Assembly: GCA_030619615.1 (NCBI GenBank)
Contig: JAUXBC010000036.1
Coordinates: 1 to 7,405 of the forward strand
Reading direction: 5' to 3'
Source of the DNA: Dehalococcoidia bacterium
GTDB taxonomy: Bacteria > Chloroflexota > Dehalococcoidia > E44-bin15
Length of the DNA: 7,405 nucleotides
Shown in pieces: positions 1-4,664 of this stretch (the first letter of the stretch is position 1; the number at the start of each line of letters is the position of its first letter). The notes beneath the pieces were generated by a model that saw only the letters and a list, made by a program, of their open reading frames with translations, was not told where the DNA came from and did not search any database. A program made the position numbers and the translations under genes.

Positions 1-717
1 CCTGTCGGTGGCATCGGCGAGGCAGCCGGGACGAAGCCCATCGCCCAGGCTGAGGGTTACATCGAATTTTCGAGCTATTTCCAGCAAACGGTCATACTGC
101 GCGTATAAAGGGTTCTCCTGCTCATTGTGCACCATCCATCCTAAAAGGAAGGCGCCCCCCCTGGAGACGATGTCGGTCACCCTTCCCTGGCGTTTCAGTC
201 GGTTGATCGCCGATAGGGTGACCCCGCAGTGAACCGTCACAAAGTCCACCCCTTCCTCGGCGTGCTCCTCGATTACGGCGAAGAGGTCATCGGCAGTCAT
301 TCCTACAATGGCCCCCCTCTTCTCAATAGCCTCGATGCCCACCTGGTAGATGGGAACAGTTCCCAGGGGGATGGGGCTTTTCTTGAGGATGGCGCGGCGG
401 ATGGCTCTGAGGTCGCCCCCTGTGCTCAGGTCCATTACCGTGTCTGCCTTGTACTCCACAGCGACCCTCAGCTTCTCGAGCTCGATATCGACGTCGCCGT
501 AGTCGGAGGAGGTGCCAATGTTAGCATTTACCTTTGTTCTTAGCCCCTTTCCTATGCCACAGCATTGGCTCAGTTTATGGTTCCGATTTGCAGGGACTAC
601 TATGGTCCCCTCGGCCACCCCCTTCAGAATAAGCTCTGGATCTACTCCCTCGTCCTGGGCAACAAGTTTCATCTCCGGTGATATTACTCCACTTCTTGCC
701 AATTCTAACTGTGTCAC
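1..717 (-). CDS. thiC: Phosphomethylpyrimidine synthase ThiC, N-terminal part (runs off the left edge)
   Basis: ThiC is the radical-SAM enzyme that rearranges aminoimidazole ribotide into hydroxymethylpyrimidine phosphate, the pyrimidine half of thiamine; it is cytoplasmic. The 239 codons visible (family about 430 residues) show many ThiC signatures in order: GIGKGLRTKVNANIGTS (residues 54-70), DLSTGGD (96-102), GTVPIYQ, TVHCGVT, SRGG, NPLY and SLGDGLRPG near the edge. The C-terminal Cys motif that binds the 4Fe-4S cluster would lie beyond position 1 and cannot be checked. I chose the GTG at 717-715 as start because AAGGGGG (729-723) sits five bases upstream and the protein then begins MTQLELAR, a usual ThiC N-terminus. 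The frame stays open further upstream, but that DNA is terminator and riboswitch. The TPP riboswitch in the leader independently supports the assignment. Confidence 0.96.
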   Translation of the reverse strand, partial: MTQLELARSGVISPEMKLVAQDEGVDPELILKGVAEGTIVVPANRNHKLSQCCGIGKGLRTKVNANIGTSSDYGDVDIELEKLRVAVEYKADTVMDLSTGGDLRAIRRAILKKSPIPLGTVPIYQVGIEAIEKRGAIVGMTADDLFAVIEEHAEEGVDFVTVHCGVTLSAINRLKRQGRVTDIVSRGGAFLLGWMVHNEQENPLYAQYDRLLEIARKFDVTLSLGDGLRPGCLADATDR

Positions 718-722
718 CTCTA

Positions 723-729
723 CCCCCTT
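723..729 (-). promoter_or_regulatory. Ribosome binding site of thiC
   Basis: On the minus strand AAGGGGG lies five bases before the GTG start codon at 717-715. It decides the start: the reading frame is open upstream through the terminator and riboswitch, and no better-placed start is visible. The site begins directly after the U-rich tract of the leader terminator, so termination removes it from the transcript. Confidence 0.75.
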
Positions 730-770
730 AAAATTAAAGACCGAGAGCCTAGGTTTTCGGACTCTTGGTC
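730..770 (-). terminator. Intrinsic terminator in the thiC leader (riboswitch expression platform)
   Basis: On the minus strand GACCAAGAG (770-762) can pair with CTCTCGGTC (747-739), giving eight pairs with one A/C mismatch and a 14-base loop. The U-rich run TTTAATTTT (738-730) follows at once. This is an intrinsic terminator placed between the TPP aptamer and the thiC start. A competing helix is possible: GGACT (780-776) can pair with AGTCC (763-759). That helix would take bases from both the 3' strand of aptamer P1 and the 5' arm of the terminator. The inferred logic is that TPP binding stabilises P1, frees the terminator and stops transcription before thiC. Pairing was done by eye, without energies. 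Confidence 0.75.
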
Positions 771-778
771 TTAATAGT

Positions 779-862
779 CCCGCTTCCCTACGCTCGCATT
801 ACCGAGATCAGGTTCCAGGGGTTGTCCTCATCAGACTCTCAGCCCTTGAAGCTCCCCCGCGG
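779..862 (-). promoter_or_regulatory. TPP riboswitch (THI box) controlling thiC
   Basis: Read on the minus strand, this stretch has the conserved core of the thiamine pyrophosphate aptamer in the right order: GGGGGAGC near the start (858-851), GGGCTGAGAG with the CTGAGAG core (842-836), then ACCTGATCT (813-805), and TAATGCGAGCGTAGGGAAG (801-783). The P1 closing stem can be formed by CCGC (862-859) with GCGG (783-780). Its position directly upstream of thiC, the classic target of this riboswitch class, fits. The downstream terminator suggests control of transcription rather than of translation. The P3 arm is short, with no long insertion. Confidence 0.95.
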
Positions 863-878
863 TATTGCAGATAATACC
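861..878. repeat. Perfect inverted repeat over the thiC -10 box (possible operator)
   Basis: GGTATT (861-866) and AATACC (873-878) are perfect inverted copies separated by six bases. The element spans the -10 hexamer and the predicted start site of the thiC promoter. It could be an operator for a dimeric repressor, adding to riboswitch control, or a short hairpin at the very 5' end. Chance is not excluded, because a TATTAT-type -10 box contributes part of one arm. Confidence 0.4.
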
Positions 879-899
879 ACAAAAGTGCAAAAAGTGCAA
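871..899 (-). promoter_or_regulatory. Sigma-70-type promoter of thiC
   Basis: On the minus strand a -35 box TTGCAC (899-894) and a -10 box TATTAT (876-871) are separated by exactly 17 bases. Transcription would start near 865-863, immediately before the TPP aptamer, leaving almost no extra leader. The -35 box lies in a perfect tandem 9-base repeat, TTGCACTTT (899-891 and 890-882). Only the upstream copy has proper spacing to the -10. A perfect inverted repeat (861-878) covers the -10 box and the start site. Confidence 0.8.
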
Positions 900-922
900 T
901 AGCAAAGGGAAGTTGGGTTCAA

Positions 923-951
923 TTGACTTGGCTATTTCAGTATGCTATCAT
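923..951 (+). promoter_or_regulatory. Sigma-70-type promoter of the tauE-udg-ftsK-accDA run
   Basis: A -35 box TTGACT (923-928) and a -10 box TATCAT (946-951) are separated by exactly 17 bases, close to the sigma-70 consensus. Transcription would begin near 958, about 19 bases before the chosen start of the first gene. The promoter is divergent from that of thiC, with their -35 boxes about 23 bases apart. Because the -35 contains an in-frame TTG, it could be mistaken for the start codon of the first gene. No other convincing promoter was seen before the end of the accDA gene. Confidence 0.75.
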
Positions 952-962
952 CACCGAAAAGC

Positions 963-970
963 AAGGTGGG
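963..970 (+). promoter_or_regulatory. Ribosome binding site that sets the start of the first TauE gene
   Basis: AAGGTGGG lies six bases before the TTG at 977-979. It favours that TTG over the in-frame TTG at 923, which is inside the promoter -35 box and would fall before the transcription start. Confidence 0.65.
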
Positions 971-976
971 TCGTGT

Positions 977-1348
977 TTGAGGAGACAGGTCCTAGTATGT
1001 ACGCTGATTGGTGCCGCCGCTGGGATGATCGCTGGGCTCCTGGGTGTGGGGGGTGGGATTTTCCTGGTGCCCTTGTTGGTTGGGGTTTTGGGCGTGGCGC
1101 AGCATCAGGCGCACGGCACCTCCCTTGCTGTGATCGCCCCCATTGCCCTTGTCGGCGCTATCACCTATGCCCTCCTTGGGCATATGGATTGGGTGCTCAT
1201 TTTGGGGCTGGCTCTGGGGGGCTTGGTGGGGGCGGTTTTGGGGGCCAGGCTGATGATGAGGGTGCCGGCAAGGCAGCTCAGGTGGACATTCGGTATCTTT
1301 TTGGTGCTCGTAGGCATCTACATGATCATCCCCTGGCTGGGGAGTTGA
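977..1348 (+). CDS. Half-size TauE/SafE (DUF81) family membrane protein, first of a tandem pair
   Basis: This 123-residue, very hydrophobic protein matches a single repeat of the TauE/SafE family, whose full-length members (about 250 residues, two repeats) export sulfite, sulfoacetate or related organic anions. The hallmark GLLGVGGGIFLVP lies at residues 20-32, followed by QHQAHGTSLAVI (42-53) and about four membrane segments (roughly 5-23, 28-64, 73-94, 104-118, the second probably broken by a turn). I chose TTG at 977 because a ribosome site precedes it and the protein then begins MRRQVLV, basic residues before the first helix. A TTG at 923 lies inside the promoter. It ends in TGA only three bases before the next TauE gene, in the same frame. 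The substrate cannot be told from sequence. It may work as a heterodimer with its neighbour. Confidence 0.85.
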   Translation: MRRQVLVCTLIGAAAGMIAGLLGVGGGIFLVPLLVGVLGVAQHQAHGTSLAVIAPIALVGAITYALLGHMDWVLILGLALGGLVGAVLGARLMMRVPARQLRWTFGIFLVLVGIYMIIPWLGS

Positions 1349-1351
1349 AAT

Positions 1352-1720
1352 ATGAGCATAGCCATCGGAATCGGGATTGGGCTTCTGGCAGGGGTGCTTG
1401 CCGGGATGCTGGGCGTTGGGGGAGGGGTGATCCTGGTTCCGGGCATGGTTCTTTTGCTGGGGGTGGAGCAGCACACAGCGCAGGGGGTCTCCCTGGCGGT
1501 GATCACCTTAATGGCACTGGTGGGCACGTTCACCCATTATCGGCAGGAGAATGTCAGGCTCAGGGTGGCGCTATGGATCATCCCCGCCGCAGTCATCTTT
1601 AGCTTCCTTGGGGGCCTGGTGGCGGACACGATCGATGCTTCATTGCTTCGTCCTATCTTCGGTGCCCTGTTGATTGTCACGGGGATCGTTATGGTATTAG
1701 GGCGCTGGCCAAGGCGATAA
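1352..1720 (+). CDS. Half-size TauE/SafE (DUF81) family membrane protein, second of a tandem pair
   Basis: This 122-residue membrane protein is the partner half-transporter. It begins MSIAIGIGIG and repeats the family core: GMLGVGGGVILVP (residues 18-30), then EQHTAQGVSLAVI (39-51), the charged loop YRQENVRLR, and two further hydrophobic stretches before a basic tail GRWPRR. It aligns by eye with the preceding protein over the first 60 residues, so the two look like tandem copies or the two halves of one full-length TauE. GGGGAG (1339-1344) lies seven bases before the ATG, so it can be translated on its own, probably coupled to the upstream stop. Stop is TAA. Family TauE/SafE (PF01925 type) is clear; the exported compound is unknown. 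Confidence 0.86.
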   Translation: MSIAIGIGIGLLAGVLAGMLGVGGGVILVPGMVLLLGVEQHTAQGVSLAVITLMALVGTFTHYRQENVRLRVALWIIPAAVIFSFLGGLVADTIDASLLRPIFGALLIVTGIVMVLGRWPRR

Positions 1721-1754
1721 GATATGAAGAGACAGATTCAAAAGGAGAGGCGAG

Positions 1755-2351
1755 GTGTCGGCACTGAGGGAGCTTTATGAGGAGATCGCCCTTTGTGAGG
1801 ATTGTGAGCTCTCCAGGCATCGCAGCAGGGTGGTTCCCGGCGACGGGTCAGAGGAGGCGTCGATTCTGTTCATTGGCGAGGCCCCGGGGTGGTATGAGGA
1901 TCAGCAGGGACTCCCCTTTGTCGGTCCCGCCGGTCATTTCCTCGATGAGCTACTTGGCTCCATTGGGCTGAGCAGGAGAGATGTCTACATCGCAAACGTG
2001 GTTAAATGTAGACCACCGGCAAATCGAGACCCTTTGCCCTCAGAGATGAGGGCCTGCCGAAGGTGGCTCGACCGCCAGATTGAGCTCCTTCAGCCCAAGG
2101 TGATCGTAACCCTGGGGCGTTACTCCTTGGCTCAGTTCTTTCCCGGCGATTCCATAGGCAAGGTCCGTGGCACGGCGCGAAAGAAGGAGGGGAGGATCTA
2201 CTTCGTCATGTACCATCCCGCTGCTGCCCTTCACCAACAGAGCTTGCGCCGGATCATCGAGGAGGATATGCTTAAGATTCCCTCCCTGCTGGCTCAGGCG
2301 GAGGAGGTTGCGGAAGCGGAGGCTAAGCCGCAGCAGTTATCTATGTTTTAG
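1755..2351 (+). CDS. Family 4 uracil-DNA glycosylase with 4Fe-4S cluster
   Basis: Removes uracil from DNA after cytosine deamination or dUTP incorporation, starting base-excision repair. In 198 residues the family 4 (UDGa) hallmarks are all present: cluster ligands C14 and C17 (CEDC) plus C85 and C101 spaced C-x15-C, motif GEAPGWYED (41-49) followed by GLPFVGPAG (52-60), NVVKCRPPANRDP (81-93), and the HPAA motif with H154. The GTG start at 1755 has AAAGGAGAGG (1741-1750) upstream. A shorter start would lose the first Cys pair. After the catalytic domain comes an acidic, Ala/Glu-rich tail ending QQLSMF. QLSMF (194-198) resembles the bacterial beta-clamp-binding consensus QL(S/D)LF. The gene sits 34 bases after the TauE pair and eight before ftsK. 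Family 5 enzymes are the main alternative but lack this combination of motifs. Confidence 0.95.
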   Translation: MSALRELYEEIALCEDCELSRHRSRVVPGDGSEEASILFIGEAPGWYEDQQGLPFVGPAGHFLDELLGSIGLSRRDVYIANVVKCRPPANRDPLPSEMRACRRWLDRQIELLQPKVIVTLGRYSLAQFFPGDSIGKVRGTARKKEGRIYFVMYHPAAALHQQSLRRIIEEDMLKIPSLLAQAEEVAEAEAKPQQLSMF

Positions 2352-2359
2352 GGTGCACT

Positions 2360-4663
2360 ATGCCAAAGGCTCGAAAAAGGACTCGCGGGATACCGAAAGG
2401 GAAGCCCTCCCTGTTGGGGCGCTTCTTTCGCTTTCTATTCTCACGCCCGGTGAGGCGACTTCTCCTTTTGGTGGTTGTTCTCGGGCTTCTACTCTATTTT
2501 CGTGCCCCAGTGATCTCGGCGCTCGGCACCGCCTGGGAAAGCGTTATCAGCTTTTTTGGGGTCGGCGTTATCCTGCCAGCGGCGGCGATTTTGCTCCTGG
2601 GCTGGATGGTGTGGCGGTGGCGAATCCCTGGCTTCCTCCGTGCCTGGAACCGATGGCTCGGTGGCATCGCCTTTTCTCTGGCCCTTTTCGGACTGCTCGC
2701 CTTCTTTGTACCTCAAGGGGGCATCCTTAGCGAGGTTACTTGGGGAGGAAATCTAGGTAGGGCCATCCTGGGCACACCGGGTCCTCTCGGTGCCCTCAGG
2801 CTGGTTGCCATAGGCCTCGCAGGCACCTTTTTGCTGGCCCCGCGGGGGAGTTGGCACCTTTTTTCAACCTTCGCCTCCGCTCTAGCAAATCTATATCGAA
2901 GTTATCCTCTCCATCGCATCCCAGGTCGCTTGGCAGCTTGGCTTTTGGCCCTTTATCGGCGCTACCCCCTGCCCCGAATGCTGCTCTCCCGGATCCGGCG
3001 ACCCCCCAGGCCCCGGGTGGAGCCTGTGGAAAGAATGATGGAAAGAATGGTGGAGTACCAAGCCCCCAAGGTGGCTGAGCCGAGGGTAATGCCTCAAGTT
3101 GAGGTGGCACCTGCCGTGCCGGTGATGGCAGAAACACCTCCCCCTGTAGCCGAGGAAAGGGTCGAAGAAGCCGAGGAAAGGGTGGAAAGATGGCAGTTGC
3201 CCTCCATCAGTCTCCTCGATCGAACCCCTGAGGTCGAGCTGGGGCAGGTGGACACGGAACGGAGGGCGAGACTCATCGAGGAGGCCTTAGAAAGCTATGG
3301 CGTTGAGGCTAAGGTGGTTCAGGTGAACGTAGGTCCCACTGTTACTCAGTTTGGTGTTGAACCGGGATGGGATCGAAGATATCGGGAGGTGAAAGAGAGG
3401 GATAAGAATGGCAATGTCAGGGTACATCTTGAGGAGGTGTCCAAGACCAGGGTCAAGGTGGAGCGCATTAGCTCTCTGGCCAATGACCTTGCCCTAGCCC
3501 TCGCCGCCCCCAGCATAAAGATCGAGGCCCCTGTGCCGGGGAAGTCTATAGTGGGGATTGAGGTGCCCAATACGACGGCGGCCCTGGTCAGCCTTCGCAG
3601 CGCGATGGAGAGCGCTGCTTTTCAGAAGCTCAAGGCCAAGGCTAAGCTTCCCTTAGCCCTGGGCAAGGGGGTCTCCGGCGAGACCGTGGTCGCAGATTTG
3701 ACCAAGATGCCCCACCTGCTTATCGCCGGGGCAACGGGGAGCGGCAAGAGCGTTTGCATAAAGTCGATGATCGCTACCCTTTTGCTTCAAGCTACCCCGG
3801 AGGAGGGTCGCTTGCTCCTCATCGACCCGAAAAGGGTGGAGCTGGTGGTCTTCGCCAGCGTGCCCCATCTGGTATCCCCGGTCATTGTTGACCGGGAGAA
3901 GGCGGTGGCCACGCTAAAGTGGCTCAACCGGGAGATGGACCATCGCTACGACAAACTGGCCTCGGTGGGGGCACGCGACATCGAATCCTATAACAAGAAT
4001 CCCAGGGTAAAGGAGCCCCTCCCCTATCTTTTGCTCATCATCGATGAGCTTGCCGACCTGATGGCAGCCGCCCCTGATGAGGTGGAGCGCAGGGTGTGCC
4101 GTTTGGCGCAGTTAGCACGGGCTACCGGGATTCACCTGGTCATTGCCACCCAGCGGCCCTCGGTGGATGTGGTTACCGGCCTGATTAAGGCTAACTTCCC
4201 CGCCCGGATCAGCTTTGCGGTGGTCTCCCAGGTGGATTCACGCACCATCCTTGACTCTGGTGGTGCGGAGAAGCTTTTGGGTCAGGGGGATATGCTCTTT
4301 TTGCCTAGTGATGCTGCCAGACCGAAGCGTCTTCAGGGAAGCTTTGTCTCTGAGGCCGAGATTGAAAGGCTGGTAAGCTTTTGGATCGGCCAGCGGGGGC
4401 AGCCGGTCTATGTTCCTCAGCTGGCTGAGGACCTCGCCAAGCCATCTCCTTCCCCCGCTGAGGATCCCCTTTTGGAAAAAGCAAGGCGTCTTGCCCAGGA
4501 ACATAGTCGCATTTCCACCTCTTTCCTGCAGAGAAGATTGGGTATCGGCTATCCCAGGGCGGCTCGGCTTATGGACCTGCTGCAGGAGCAGGGTGTCGTC
4601 GCCAGCGGGGAGCCGGGGAAGTCTCGGGAGGTGCTCAGAGGGGAAGAGGAGAAGGGAGGTTAA
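2360..4663 (+). CDS. ftsK: FtsK/SpoIIIE family DNA translocase
   Basis: A septum-anchored motor that pumps chromosomal DNA during division. The 767 residues (similar to SpoIIIE, shorter than E. coli FtsK) show a basic N-terminus, four membrane helices (about 33-48, 62-86, 101-118, 143-160), and a Pro/Glu-rich linker with a heptad-like AEERVEE repeat (about 263-276). The motor follows: GPTVTQFGVEPG (325-336), Walker A GATGSGKS (457-464), Walker B LLLIIDE with D562-E563, and the ATQRPSVDV segment. A winged-helix gamma domain (about 702-747) ends the protein. Two oddities: a charged insert of about 25-30 residues (about 337-366) absent from E. coli-type proteins, and GIGYPRAAR in gamma where E. 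coli has GYN and SpoIIIE GYT. The ATG start has only a weak AGGG ribosome site overlapping the upstream stop, suggesting coupling to the glycosylase gene. Confidence 0.96.
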   Translation: MPKARKRTRGIPKGKPSLLGRFFRFLFSRPVRRLLLLVVVLGLLLYFRAPVISALGTAWESVISFFGVGVILPAAAILLLGWMVWRWRIPGFLRAWNRWLGGIAFSLALFGLLAFFVPQGGILSEVTWGGNLGRAILGTPGPLGALRLVAIGLAGTFLLAPRGSWHLFSTFASALANLYRSYPLHRIPGRLAAWLLALYRRYPLPRMLLSRIRRPPRPRVEPVERMMERMVEYQAPKVAEPRVMPQVEVAPAVPVMAETPPPVAEERVEEAEERVERWQLPSISLLDRTPEVELGQVDTERRARLIEEALESYGVEAKVVQVNVGPTVTQFGVEPGWDRRYREVKERDKNGNVRVHLEEVSKTRVKVERISSLANDLALALAAPSIKIEAPVPGKSIVGIEVPNTTAALVSLRSAMESAAFQKLKAKAKLPLALGKGVSGETVVADLTKMPHLLIAGATGSGKSVCIKSMIATLLLQATPEEGRLLLIDPKRVELVVFASVPHLVSPVIVDREKAVATLKWLNREMDHRYDKLASVGARDIESYNKNPRVKEPLPYLLLIIDELADLMAAAPDEVERRVCRLAQLARATGIHLVIATQRPSVDVVTGLIKANFPARISFAVVSQVDSRTILDSGGAEKLLGQGDMLFLPSDAARPKRLQGSFVSEAEIERLVSFWIGQRGQPVYVPQLAEDLAKPSPSPAEDPLLEKARRLAQEHSRISTSFLQRRLGIGYPRAARLMDLLQEQGVVASGEPGKSREVLRGEEEKGG
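3148..3183 (+). repeat. 21-base direct repeat in the ftsK linker
   Basis: The 15-base string AGCCGAGGAAAGGGT occurs at 3148-3162 and again at 3169-3183, a 21-base period. It encodes two copies of a seven-residue unit, AEERVEE then AEERVER, in the linker between membrane anchor and motor. The in-frame heptad length suits a short helical or coiled-coil segment. Confidence 0.7.
4652..4659 (+). promoter_or_regulatory. Ribosome binding site that sets the accDA start
   Basis: AAGGGAGG, at the very end of ftsK, lies five bases before the TTG at 4665-4667. It supports this rare start codon over a much longer upstream extension, which would overlap ftsK by more than 250 bases, and over the ATG at 4750, which would lose the first zinc-binding Cys pair. 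Confidence 0.7.
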
Positions 4664-4664
4664 A

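Noticed and set aside
8..874. Plus-strand open frames across the thiC region
   Set aside because: They are antisense to clear ThiC coding sequence and to its riboswitch, have no ribosome sites of note, and show no family resemblance.
923..976. N-terminal extension of the first TauE protein from the TTG at 923
   Set aside because: That TTG is part of a TTGACT -35 box with a 17-base spacer to TATCAT, so it lies upstream of the predicted transcript. The TTG at 977 has its own ribosome site and gives the usual family N-terminus.
1346..1348. TGA as a recoded sense codon (alternative genetic code or selenocysteine)
   Set aside because: The long frames of ftsK and accDA have no internal TGA and use TGG for tryptophan, and no selenocysteine-type context or family precedent is apparent. 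An ordinary stop with coupled restart is simpler.
865..1602. Long plus-strand frame overlapping the riboswitch, promoters and TauE genes
   Set aside because: Its Gly/Trp-rich translation resembles no family and arises from another frame of the TauE genes. It also begins inside the thiC promoter region.
4410..4664. Upstream extension of the AccD-AccA frame into ftsK
   Set aside because: It would overlap the conserved gamma domain of ftsK by about 250 bases and adds residues with no carboxyltransferase character. The ribosome site before the TTG at 4665 fits much better.
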